Below are positions 53,150 to 63,543 of a stretch of 64,000 nt of DNA, one piece after another. The notes under the pieces are model-generated. The model was not told the origin of the DNA and ran no database searches. It worked only from the letters and a program-made list of their open reading frames with translations. The position numbers were made by a program, and so were the translations under genes. Every line of letters starts with the position of its first letter. The stretch's first letter is position 1. The stretch is from Anastrepha obliqua. Taxonomy: Eukaryota > Arthropoda > Insecta > Diptera > Tephritidae. The stretch covers positions 73,943,601 to 74,007,600 of the forward strand of contig NC_072894.1 of the NCBI RefSeq assembly GCF_027943255.1, in the 5' to 3' direction.

Positions 53150-53755
53150 AAAAGCGAATGGTTAGGGTGGTGAACGAGGACACGAAGTATCTCTGTCATA
53201 AAACAAACAGTGGGAACATTCCCGTATATTTAGGAACCAGCATTAACACCTATAACAATGTCAGCCTGGAAATTCAACGTAGAATCTCTCTTGCCAAAGT
53301 GGTACGTTGGGCTAAGTAGGCCATTAGTAATAAAGTTCTCCCTCGACGAACAAAACTAATATTCTAAAAGTCTCTCATTGTCACAGACGATTGTACGATG
53401 TCAACATCCGATGAAGCGTCGCTTCAAGTGTTTGAGAAAAAGATTCAACGGAAGATTTGTGGGCCCTTGCACGTTGGCGACGGCGAGTATAATAGGCAAT
53501 CGAACAATGAGCTGTACAACGACATAGACATAGGCTTCGTTGGCTGGGTCTTGTCGTCCAAATGACTACAAGCGCTCCGGCTCTGAAAGTATTCGCTGCG
53601 GTACTAGCTGGGAGTAGCAAATGAAGAGGAAGGCTTCCTCTACGTTAAAAAGATCAGATAGTAAGGACTTGGCTTTACTGGTGTGCGCAACTGGCGTGCT
53701 TTGCTAAACTCGGTCAAAATCTTAGCAGTTATCGCGCCAACCAAGAAAGAGAAGA
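53150..53755 (+). pseudogene. LINE 3' end, family N, longest copy
   Basis: Plus strand in broken frames: VNEDTKYL, then VYLGTSINTYNNVSLEIQRR, ISLAKVVRW, VLPRRTKLIF, MSTSDEASLQVFEKKIQRKI, CGPLHVGDGEYNR, NELYNDIDI, RWLGLVVQMTTSAPALKVF, LPLR.KDQ, and the NWRALLNS-like end. These are the thumb and C-terminal parts of an RTE/CR1-like reverse transcriptase; clade not resolved. It starts where the opposed R1 fragment begins. Confidence 0.75.
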
Positions 53756-55690
53756 GCTAAGTTGAAACTAGTAGATTTTCTTCCAGGGGCAATTTGTGGT
53801 TTGTGTGTATGTATGTAGCAAATCGCAGCTGTAGCCAAAATTGTGTGCAAGAATTGTTGATTTGCCCATTATAAGCCAAATGCAAAGAGTAATGTGACAT
53901 TGGCATCCCTCGTTACCCCGCATAATCTCCTCCATGCTGTGTGTTGCATGATACATATTTCTGCGAAATGCTGGACTATCTGCATTTATTTTCAATTTAT
54001 TTGCTATATTGATTTGGTTTTTTTTGCCTTTCTTAATGTTTGTATGATGAGTTTGTTCTACATGGTTTGCTTGGATTTACATGCTTGCTTGACTGAATGG
54101 CTGTTTGGTTGAAAAGTCGTAATGGTTGTTGCTTTATTTTTGTAATTTGTGTTTTTTATAGCTTTTAAAAGTTCATTTGGCTTCCAGTTTACTTTTGTGT
54201 CAGCTAAAATTACGAAGGTTAAATTGTAATCATAATATTTAATAGTTTTTTTGCAGTTGCTGAATGGGCATAGCTACCAGTGAATGCGAATTGGCACAAA
54301 ATTCCTGCTGCTACCTCTCGATGCTCAAATCAAAAGCAAACAAATTGGAACTGAAAATCCATATCTGAATTCAGTTTGTTAAACTTTGGAGCAGTAATTG
54401 GCACAAAAAATATATTCAAACATACGAACCGTTTTTGCAGTTATTCGCCAAAGCGGCCAAGGTTATACCATATACATAACTGTTAACTCCTGAGCTAATG
54501 GCTCTATAAAATTTCATAAAATACAAGGCTATGAATTAAGGTACATATTATTTAACGTAGCAGAGTATTCACAAGTATTTTTGTACTTTTAGTTCGGTAA
54601 AGTATTTCAAAAGTTGGAATTACCAAACATAAATTTTAATAATAGACCAAGAAAAAAAAGAATATATTGTAATTCTATCTTAAGTAGCCAGGTTGGTCAA
54701 TAATACATCATACAAATAAGAGCGCGCGGGACAAACAATAAAAAAATAAATAAAAAACAAGCTTCTGCCAACCACTTAGAGGATGCAAGGAGTAATATGC
54801 AGGGGTGTCCTGTGCGCTGACATAATGAGTTCGCTTGAGGTAAAACTTTGTTTCAGAGAAAAAAAGAGGTCGCAGTAGACAATACCAAACCTATAAAAGA
54901 AATCCACCAATTTTGGAATGTCTCCTTTTGACAAAAGCTGCTACAAAATGAAAGGTGAATGGGCTAGCCTGTTGCCGCTCCAGAAAGGCAACATTGAAAT
55001 GCACGTTCAGGATCTGATAAGCAGAATGAACAATGCCGCGTTTACTGAAAAACGACAAATTTTGCAAAGTCACAATAAAAAAAAAAATAAATACTTCCAG
55101 GTAGCTTTTCGAATTTATTTTCACTAAAAAAATTAGACTCTTTAAAACAGGTTTGCGGTTATTTCCCTAAAACTCTTTACAATTCATCTATAAAAATCCA
55201 TATATTCTGTTTATCCTTCTCTTGAACTTTTGGAATACAGGGAATATTGTAACTTCCGCTTTTTAGTCTTCTGAATAAATTTGAGAACTTCAATTATTTT
55301 AATATCTCGCACTTATTCTTTGTTGTGGATATTTCTAAAACTTGAGTAATGCAAATCTATCTACCGGTAGCTGTACAGAGGAAGTTGAGCGTGATAGAAC
55401 TTTGATCAAAAAGTTCCCAGAACAACTGCCAGCTGGCGCTCTTAGCAGATTTGAGTTCTGTATTTTTTGCTTGACATTTGAAAAAGTTACGCCGTCTAAT
55501 CTTATACGCCGAGTAAATCTTTCTCTGCCCTTGTTTCCGATTTTTTACATTTAAAAAATTGACTTGACGAGTTTGTATTAAATTTTGCTTTAAAAATGGA
55601 TTCAATAGAAATTTTTGAAAACTGTCGGAACTCTCGTTAACGAGTAGCATAAACGCTTCAGAAAAGATTGTGAGTTCATCGACATCAATA
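53756..55690. other. unassigned spacer
   Basis: AT-rich; no coding or transposon homology recognised. Confidence 0.35.
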
Positions 55691-55699
55691 AAGTGAAAG

Positions 55700-56330
55700 T
55701 GAAGTGGAAAATTTATCAATAACCGCAAATAAAACATCGGAGACCTGGCATAAGACTTGAACATTGCTTATAGATCCATTCAGGACATCGTATGTAGTTA
55801 ATGCTTTGGGCTTGCGCTGTGTTGCTGCAAATTTGGTCCCAAGGGACCGTTTTGATATTGTCAAAGACATGATTTTCAAGGCTAAGTCCACAATACGTAG
55901 TCCAAACATCATGGGAGTGTGTGGAGAGCTCGGAATGAACCCAGACCTAAAAAACTACGTCGTGTTCAGCCAAAACCGAAAGCGATGCCCACGATCTTTA
56001 TGGCATTATGAGACGCTTACATGAGACAATACACTACAAAAAAAAAAGAATTCCTGGGAAAAGACTTATGGATTTTCCACTATGATAACGCACCGCCGTA
56101 CAGTGAGTGCCATCATTATCCGCGAATTTTTAAAGGGAAAAACGAACACGTCTCTGATGGCTATACCAAAAATAGTGTTCCAGAAATATTTCGGGAGCTG
56201 GATCAAATGCTGGCATAAGTGCGTTGTAATTTATGAGGAGTACTTTAAATACGATAATATCACTTTTAAGGAGTAAAAGGAGTACTTTGAAGACGACAAT
56301 ATCACTTTTAAGGAATAAACTGGCATTTTA
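55700..56330 (+). pseudogene. mariner transposase relic
   Basis: Plus-strand pieces: YRSIQDIV and LGLRCVAANLVPRDRFDI (end of DNA-binding domain), KDMIFKAKSTI, then KNYVVFSQNRKRCPRSL-like sequence, IMRRLHETIHYK, and KEFLGKDLWIFHYDNAPPYS, the second catalytic motif (HxDNAPxH). The C-terminus is FRELDQMLA / EEYFKYDNITF. The part with the first and third Asp is missing. A ~46-bp tandem duplication at 56234-56325 repeats the last codons (GAGTACTTTAAATACGATAA / GGAGTACTTTGAAGACGACA). Confidence 0.6.
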
Positions 56331-56530
56331 AATTTTTTGAATATTTTCCGGAAACTTTGTCATCAAGATGGTATATGCACTTCTATATAATATTAATGCG
56401 CATAGTCCTCCGTTTACCATATGTTGTTCTTGAAATTTACACTATGCTCAATACCACGTTTATACAAGCGCCCACAAGTTATTAGAGTTGTAGGAGGAGT
56501 GTGAGGGCGACTGTAACTTTCCTCTTACTA

Positions 56531-57225
56531 TAGGGTGGGCCATGTAAAATTTGCTTTTTGAATCGGCTATAAAAAAAAAAACTGATCAATATTTTTTCAA
56601 ACTTTTTATTTTTATTTTGAAGATTGAACATTGTCATTTATGAATGAAAAATAATATCGTTCAAATGACTGCCCCGACTGGCTTTACAGAAGGCCATTCG
56701 ATCAACCCAATTTTTAAGCACATTTTCGATTGTTTGGGCTCCAATTTCATGAATGGCAACTTCGATTTCGTTTTTTAAAGCATCAATCGTCTTTGGATGA
56801 TTCGCATAGCATTTGTCCTTAACCGCTCCCCACAAAAAATAGTCCAACGGGCTTAAAACACAGCTCCGAGGCGGCCAATTGATATCGGAATTTCGGCTGA
56901 TTATTCGGTTTTCAAAAGCGGTAGCCAAAAGTTCGAGTGTAACTTTGGCAGTGTGACAAGTTGCACCGTCCTGTTGAAACCAAATGTCGTACATGTCATC
57001 CTCTTCAATTTTTGTAATAATTTAATGTAACCGCGGAAGAAGAAGAAGACTCACCACTTTTGAAATAGGTTTTCAATATTTCCCAATTTCGTTCAAGCGT
57101 ATGGCGTCCCATTACGTAAATGTCAAACCTTGAAGTAAATTATGAACACATTTGATATGTCATTTGTGTTACCATTCTCAAAAAAATAGGTGGTTCAAAA
57201 AGTAAACGCTATATGGCCCACCCTG
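56531..57225 (-). mobile_element. DD41D (rosa-like) mariner, copy B
   Basis: 695 bp. Ends TAGGGTGGGCCATGTAAAAT and, reversed, CAGGGTGGGCCATATAGCGT, flanked by TA (56529-56530; 57226-57227). Same family as copy A (7042-10072): terminal regions differ by only a few bases. Internal deletion removes most of the transposase between its N-terminus and the second catalytic Asp. Confidence 0.9.
56638..57112 (-). pseudogene. DD41D transposase, internally deleted
   Basis: Minus strand: MGRHTLERNWEILKTYFKSG from ATG 57112 and a TCT run, then a deletion with frameshift, then DIWFQQDGATCHTAKVTLEL (second catalytic Asp), RIISRNSDINWPPRSC, SPLDYFLWGAVKDKCYANHP (third Asp, 41 residues after the second), TIENVLKNWVDRM and the full C-terminus RGSHLNDIIFHS. 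It shows the C-terminal segment that copy A lacks. Confidence 0.85.
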
Positions 57226-57227
57226 TA

Positions 57228-58000
57228 TGTAACTATTACGAAAGTTAAACACCACTCTTCAACTTTATTTGAATGTAAATAAATTCATATAATCTATACA
57301 ATGTTTATGTAGTTTTCGTGTAACTGAATTCGTATATCGATTTACACGCAAATTTGTTCTTACAAAACACATTTACAAGAAAGGGCACATAAGAAAAGTT
57401 TAGTTAACCTTAGAAAATTTTAGGAATTATGAGTTTGATTTACTTGCACATGCAACGTCTGACTGAACAAAGGCACGAACACCGACCGTGAATGACGATA
57501 GTATCGCGTGATTCAAGTACATAAGACGTACGAAAGTTTTGTGGTATAACGAAGTGCAAATAAGGCGCAGTTCTAAGCAATGGTAGGACTAATTTATCGA
57601 TATGCATACAAATGAAGGCAATGGGGAGTTTAAAAAGTCACCCAAAGTTATGGGTATTTGTAAACGTGCCATAGATTTTGACTGATAAAAAAGAAAGCCA
57701 CACTATGGTCAGCAAATTCACCAAGTATCGGAATAAAAAAAGGAGAATAAGTGATAATCAACAAAAAGGATAATCAATTTTAGATATTAATATAAACTTA
57801 AATTATACAATTACTTAGGTTATTTCTGATTAATTCTGTTATATGGCATGATGTTCAAAACTTAAACGCTTTCGAGATATTCCATTTTAGAAATTATTTT
57901 AGAAATCATTTTGTTAGTTAAAGGTTTTAGTGAAGTACTATGCCAAGTAAGGGAAATTATCAATAAAATTTGAGCCAAGCTGTGGCAGTTAAAAACGCCT
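57228..58000. other. unassigned spacer
   Basis: No coding or repeats recognised. Confidence 0.35.
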
Positions 58001-58084
58001 GCTTGATAAAGTTTTGAACTGTGTTTCTCCACTACTTGTTTCCTACTTCATATCATTAAAAGAAGTTTTGTGTGGATATTATAC

Positions 58085-58320
58085 GCCAATCAGTTATCTC
58101 TTCGCTATCGTCCTAGCCGACGTCGTGTGCCAATTTTGCCTGTACATAAGAGGCATTGCATTCACTGACGACATCTGCCTCCTCTCCCGAAAACTCACTG
58201 ACATGTAAAAGAAGGCGGACAGACGAGTTACGCTGGCACACACTGTCGGAGTGCAGGTCAAACTCGCCCAGACCAAAGCTATGACGGTCAACTACAATAA
58301 AACAAGCCATATGATGGTTA
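58085..58320 (+). pseudogene. LINE reverse transcriptase palm fragment
   Basis: GIAFTDDICLLSRKLTDM contains the catalytic pair (family YADDICLLS; Tyr-Ala replaced by Phe-Thr), followed after a stop by KADRRVTLAHTVGVQVKLAQ and TKAMTVNYNKTSHMMVN. The continuation is at 59467-59770, beyond an opposed R1-type insertion. Sequence at 58340-58510 is not recognised. Confidence 0.7.
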
Positions 58321-58559
58321 ACGTGTTTTTTTTTTTTTTGTTTTTGGTTAACGAAGGGGGAATCTTTCATAGATACCGTTAACTTAGACGGCATGCACGA
58401 TTCATACTGCTCGCTAAGGGTACACCTCATTCGGGACCACGCACAGTCAGTAATTTTCATACTGTCTGGACTTGCAAAACAGTACACCTACGTACTAAAC
58501 CCTTAAACTCCGTCTCCTCCACCACTCTCCCTGCGGGACTGCTTCAACGTATTACATCG

Positions 58560-59465
58560 CAGGGCTGGTTAGCTATATAGCTTCGTCAATGTCTATCGGT
58601 TAATGCGTCTCATTTGCTCAATGTATCTGAGTTCCTTCTGAACTCTAGTAGCGTATGCAGCTATCTCCTCCCACTTTTCTTCCAATTGCAACATGAACTC
58701 GACTACGTCAGTTGCATTTGGAATTATTCTTCCTGTTCTAAAGCGTGGGCAGTGGAAACTGGCATGTTCCACGTCTTCTTCTACATTGATGCACACAGGG
58801 CAGTAGGGGCTGTCATCATGCCCGAACCTATGCAGATATTTCCTAAAACCTCCATGTCCAGAAAGGAACTGTGTCACATGGTAGGTTGTATCTCCAAAAC
58901 TCCGATTTAGCCATGGTCGCAAATCGGGGATCAGTTTATAGGTCCATCGCCCTTTACTGGAGGTATTACATCGGTCTTGCCACCTTGTTAGTGACACAAG
59001 CCGCTCTTCTTCTCTCACCGTTTTTTTATTTATTTCGGCATCCGCTGCACACCTGTCATAGACTCGCTTCATTTCACTCGCGAGAATGTCCGCTGGTATC
59101 ATACCAGCTATGACAAACGCCGCGTCATCCGATATTGTTCTGTAACCGCAACATGCTCTTAGGGCACTTAGCCTATATACAGACAATAGCTTCCTTTTGT
59201 TATCCTTCAGTTCCGCCGCATTTGCCCAAACTGGGGCTGCATACAGGAGGACTGAAGTGGCCACATTTGCAAGCAAATTCCTTCTAGTTGACTTAGGACC
59301 ACCTATGTTTGGTAGGATCCTTGAGAGTGCCGCTTGTATGCTAGCGGTTTTCTCTACCGCGTAGTCAATGTGGGCCTTAAAATTTAACCTACAGTCTATC
59401 ATAACTCCTAGGTTAACGTGTGCCCGGCGGAATTTGTCGAAAGCTTCTGCTATCTCGGCTAGTCT
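58560..59465 (-). mobile_element. R1-type LINE 3' part, 5'-truncated
   Basis: Minus-strand LINE end of about 900 bp holding the open frame at 58593-59402 plus upstream codons AEIAEAFDKFRRAHVNLGV. The 5' truncation inside RT thumb is typical of target-primed reverse transcription. It separates two halves of a plus-strand LINE. Confidence 0.75.
58593..59402 (-). pseudogene. R1-type LINE ORF2 C-terminus (open)
   Basis: 269 residues without stops. MIDCRLNFKAHIDYAVEKTA follows the RT core; LLYAAPVWANA and RLSALRACCGYRTISDDAAF are the conserved thumb; AGMIPADILASEMKRVYD; RWQDRCNTSSKGRWTYKLIP; HVTQFLSGHGGFRKYLHRFG; and a CCHC zinc finger CPVCINVEEDVEHASFHC at about residues 213-230. It ends at a natural stop after QMRRINR. 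Belongs to the R1 clade, like the fragment at 52470 but a different family. Its uninterrupted frame suggests recent insertion; lacking endonuclease and RT core it cannot move itself. Confidence 0.82.
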
Positions 59466-59466
59466 A

Positions 59467-59770
59467 TCACAAAAGACGGCGGAGTATATGAAGATGTCAA
59501 CTGTAGGCTAAGCAAAGCAAGGGCGACGTTCGGACGAATGCGTACAGTATGGGCGAGTTCGCCAATCTCCACATGCTCTAAACTGCAAATATTTAGGTCA
59601 TGTGTGAATCAGTATTTTTGTACAGATAAAGTATGGCTGGTCTATAACGCCATTACACCGAGGTTACAATATTTCATTAAAAAATGCCTCGGCATCTTCA
59701 GTAGAATATTCTGGCCGAACACCAGCAGCAACAACGCGTTCTTGAGATTAACGCATAAAGAAACTCTCCC
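59467..59770 (+). pseudogene. LINE reverse transcriptase thumb fragment
   Basis: LITKDGGVYEDVNCRLSKAR, ATFGRMRTVWAS, TCSKLQIFRSCVNQ, then LQYFIKKCLGIFSRIFWPNT and SNNAFLRLTHKE. This is the segment after YADD in RTE/CR1-like LINEs and continues 58085-58320. Mostly one frame. Confidence 0.7.
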
Positions 59771-61095
59771 TTGGCAAATCAACGCAGTAAGCGGCAATGG
59801 ATAGGCGCAAAAACAATAGCTCAGAACAGTGTACGATGGCAGAGTTTTGTCGAGGCCCTATGCCCTCGAACGGAGTGAACAAGAAAAAAAAAACTTTTTT
59901 GGAAATTATTTTAAAAAGGGGTAATGAATAATAAGACGAGACATCAATACGAGACATCAATTCCAAACACTACCTGCTTAGCATCTGGCATAATTTAAAC
60001 AATCGAAAAAGCTCAGGCAAACATTTGTGAACTGCATGTTTCTGTGCGGTTTTTCAATGGTTCTATTTTTTTTTACTTTGTTTATGTGATTCGCCCGTGG
60101 CAACCCTGACGTGGAGGCACCATCGACTGAAGATTTGACAATACTTATAATATTTCCCCATATATTAAAGAATTTGGCAGCACCGATCTCTCATTATTGC
60201 AAAATTCTCTCCCTCTTTCTCTCTTTCTTTTTTGTTCAACGAGAAGAAAATCCAAAATAATACAGATAATCGTTAGACAATGCCTAACCTAAACTAAAAT
60301 ACTTAAAAAAAAATCATTTATCATTGCAAAGGCTATTATTAATATTATACTAATGTAATTTTGTCTCACTAGTTGCTCCGTATTCTACAGCGAGGTTTTT
60401 TGATCCCTCCTTCGTAGCCAGCGAAATATGTGAAAAGGTATAATCATATGAAGGATACTTAACTGTATGGCAGGTGTGTGGTAGGTGTAAGCAGCATAAA
60501 ATTAACTTACAGCCTTCTATAGATAAACATCAAGGCGGCAAAGCAAGACGTGATACGTTTGGTAGTACAAATTTCTCATTACTGCAACAAAGGCGAATTG
60601 CGCGTCTTCCGTGGCAAGTAAAGTGAATGACTTTGGCTTACTGGCTGCTCTGCTGCATTCTCAGCCTTTTTTTGCTTTTCGGCAACAAATAAAAAGCGCA
60701 GTAGATTTTCGGTACGCAGCAGACATTGACTTTTAGCGAATTTCTTCTTTACAAAAGAAGTGAAAAAAGCAAGCACAAGAACAAAGAATAAGTAACGAAG
60801 TGAAAATTGAGTAGAACACTTGGAAGAAAATTGCAAATTTGCATTTAAATTTGAAAATGGTACACCTACCGGTGCATGCATACACGGAACCTTGCTTACA
60901 CATATACTTTTATTTGATATATGTGCCAGTTTGCCTTTATTGCATAAATACATTTTTTAAGGATATATGTATGCATGTATACGTTTGTTGATGGATTCAA
61001 AAATTATTCCTGTAGAAAATTTCTAATTGCTTAGTGTTCAGATATAATTTAATTTCAGTTTATATAAATATAATTGATGCATTCATTGTTGGTGC
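59771..61095. other. unassigned spacer
   Basis: AT-rich. CGAGACATCAAT is directly repeated near 59938-59960. No coding recognised. Confidence 0.35.
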
Positions 61096-61099
61096 TTTG

Positions 61100-61166
61100 T
61101 ACTATGAGAAGCTTTCCCATAGCAGAAATACATTCGTAGGTTTGTCCTTGACTGCCGCTTGCCGAA
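61100..61166 (-). mobile_element. SINE fragment
   Basis: About 65 bp (ATGAGAAGCTTTCCCATAGC; GAAATACATTCGTAGGTTTG) match the middle of the SINE body on the minus strand. Confidence 0.55.
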
Positions 61167-61885
61167 ATTTTTAGTTTTATTTATCATTTGATGTTTTAAG
61201 TCCACAGTGCACGTCGAACTTGGAATGGCACTGCCCACTTTTAGATGTACGCACTTAATTCAGACTATAAAATTCCGAATTCAATAAATGCATTACATCG
61301 GTGTTTAACCTTAAAAGTATGGAAATAAGATACAAATTACCTCCACCTCGCATGTAATAGAAATTTTATGTTCATTTGTTCGTCATGGATTAAAGCGAAA
61401 ATAATTCATTAAACTTCTTAATGGCTACGTCTATGGAATTCTACTGAACCATCACGTCTAAGAAGCGCAAAAATTATAAACGCAATATAAAATAAGCATA
61501 AAAAGTTTTTGCACATTTTTAGTTTCTGTGGACTTCTTTGAGCAAAGATTTTTTCTGAGGGGACTCTTAGTGAAATTTTGTGGCATATATGTTCCTAGAA
61601 TACTTCGACACTCTAGCGAACTTCAAAAAAGGGACCAAAATTACCCTTTTGTGTGCGTGCTAATGGGTTAAAATATTCCACAAAATTATTGTTATACTCT
61701 TTCTTTGATTCTAAAAACTTTTAGGCAGGGTATGGCAAATTTAAGTTGGCCATGGCAAAGAAATTTGACCAAAGAATGCAAAACGATTTTGAAGTTTTAC
61801 TGTACAAGGTCCGGAACTTGAAGTGTAACCAATTAAAAAGGCCATAAATTTAGTTTGGAAATTTACTTTTATTCAATTCAAAGTA
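61167..61885. other. unassigned spacer
   Basis: No coding or repeats recognised. Confidence 0.35.
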
Positions 61886-61918
61886 AAAAATGTGTGAAAA
61901 TAATGCGAAATTAAGAAT

Positions 61919-62725
61919 CAATTTACTTTTGCTCGATATGATGACCTTCTGCCTTGATTATCGCCTTGGGATGGTCCAGAAACAAATCGCAAGGTGGCTG
62001 AATGTGACTTGCAGGTATTTTTGCGCACTCGCGGATACTGGCTTCTTTCAGCACCTAAAGACTAGTAAATCTTTTAGTTCGGACCTTGCTCTCCAAAATA
62101 GTCCAAAGAGAATAATCCATCGGAGAGCCATTGTGTGGACGTTACGACGTTCGAAACGTTGTTTTTTTAGCTATTCTTGACTCATTCAAGCTTTGTGAAA
62201 CGGTGCCGAGTCCTGTTGAAACGTCCATGCCCTGCCACCGAAATGTTTATCTTCTCACGGCTTCAAAACAACCTCCAGAATGACGCCAAGCTCGATGAAA
62301 ACGATTGGAGAGCGCCCATCTGCGATTACAACGGCCCAAACCATTACCTGTGCGGGTACTGTCTCCTGGTGGCCAATCGATGACCCAAATTCTCGTGTGA
62401 ACGGTCGGTCAAGTAAATTTTAAAACTTTTCTCGTCAGAAAACACAATATTTGGTAATTGACCGCTACTCCTTCGCTCTCTCAAGTCTGACTTGTTGCTG
62501 CTTTGGTGTGAGGTCATGCGCCTTTTGGATCTTGTAAGGATTGACTTTGAGATAATTTAATTTTGAAATAAGTATACGGCGGATGTTGCGGCCAGATTTT
62601 TTCAGTTCTTTTGCCATTTGATTGGCACTTCGTCGGGGATTTCGCTCAAGTTACTTCTTTACATTTTGAACCATTTCACGAGGCGTTGCAGTCTTTTGAT
62701 GCCCGTCCATCAGCTGCGCGAGCGG
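61919..62725 (-). pseudogene. DD37D mariner transposase relic
   Basis: Minus strand pieces in changing frames: KTATPREMVQNVKK, stop, LERNPRRSANQMAKELKKSG, NIRRILISKLNYLKVNPYKI, QKAHDLTPKQQQVRLERAKE, stop, SDEKSF-like codons (first Asp), QVMVWAVVIADGRSPIVFIE, FGGRAWTFQQDSAPFHKA (second Asp), and GSPMDYSLWTILESKVRTKR with the third Asp preserved. N-terminal domain lost, several frameshifts. Same family as 48586-49630. Confidence 0.75.
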
Positions 62726-63059
62726 TCTGAAGTTGGTTACACTTCGACTGCCGGACTCTGTATGGGGCAATGCCTTTCATTCTGCGTTGGAATTATGGTG
62801 CCCCCAAAAATATTGTTTTTCAGTGAATCGAGCAAATGGTCTTAAACGTTGCTGTACTTCGTTTCAGCTAAACTGGTTGGACCATTCAATATGTTATTGT
62901 AAGATTTTATTCTCATGTATAACTCCTCTTTATCGATATGAGGAAATTGTTTCTCATAAAAACAATGAGTATTTATGTTAAATAAGTTATTTTTTTTATT
63001 CCTTGATAATACAATATATAATTTTAGAAGCCATTTAAAATGCATCTATCACATATAAT

Positions 63060-63541
63060 CACTCCCAGTGGGAATCATAACTACTCTAAAAGTGCCTCCA
63101 AAAGCTCAAGTCCATGCTGCCAGCACAATACTGCGGGATGCTCCCATCACATCTGATAGGTACTTTTGCGTAGAATATGAAATGCATATATCTCCTGTAT
63201 ACCCACGACCTACCATCTGAATATCAGCAAGTAACATTTGCGAATGTCACGCCATAGTTGCAGTCGATAACTTGCCGTCGAAATCTCAAAGAATAAACTA
63301 CAACAAGCTGTGAACCTTTTGCTACATGGAATAAGAAATGGATAATAAAGATAATTAGAAGCAAGTCAGCGCATATAGTTTTTCCCCTAAAAACACTACT
63401 TATCAGTCAATCTTCATCAATGCATCGAAAATCCCATACGATACCAAATATCTGGACGTAAAACTTGATGCCAAACTACGCTGGAAAACTCACGCCAAAA
63501 AAAAAAAAAACGAAAAGAACTTGACTTGAAATTAAATAAGC
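63060..63541 (+). pseudogene. Jockey-type LINE RT fragment
   Basis: Plus strand with stops and frame changes: VTFANVTP-like remains of FADDTA (63230), CRRNLKE, then FINASKIPYDTKYLDVKLDA and KLRWKTHAKKK, LDLKLNKL. The sequence ends exactly at the TA where a mariner inserted (63542-63543). Same family as the Jockey copies at 4.6-10.2 kb. Confidence 0.65.
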
Positions 63542-63543
63542 TA

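Noticed and set aside
58614..59113. Plus-strand frames of 98 and 80 codons
   Set aside because: Antisense shadows of the R1-type frame at 58593-59402.
60579..60953. 124-codon minus-strand frame
   Set aside because: No recognisable domain, no splice or promoter context, composition close to random AT-rich DNA.
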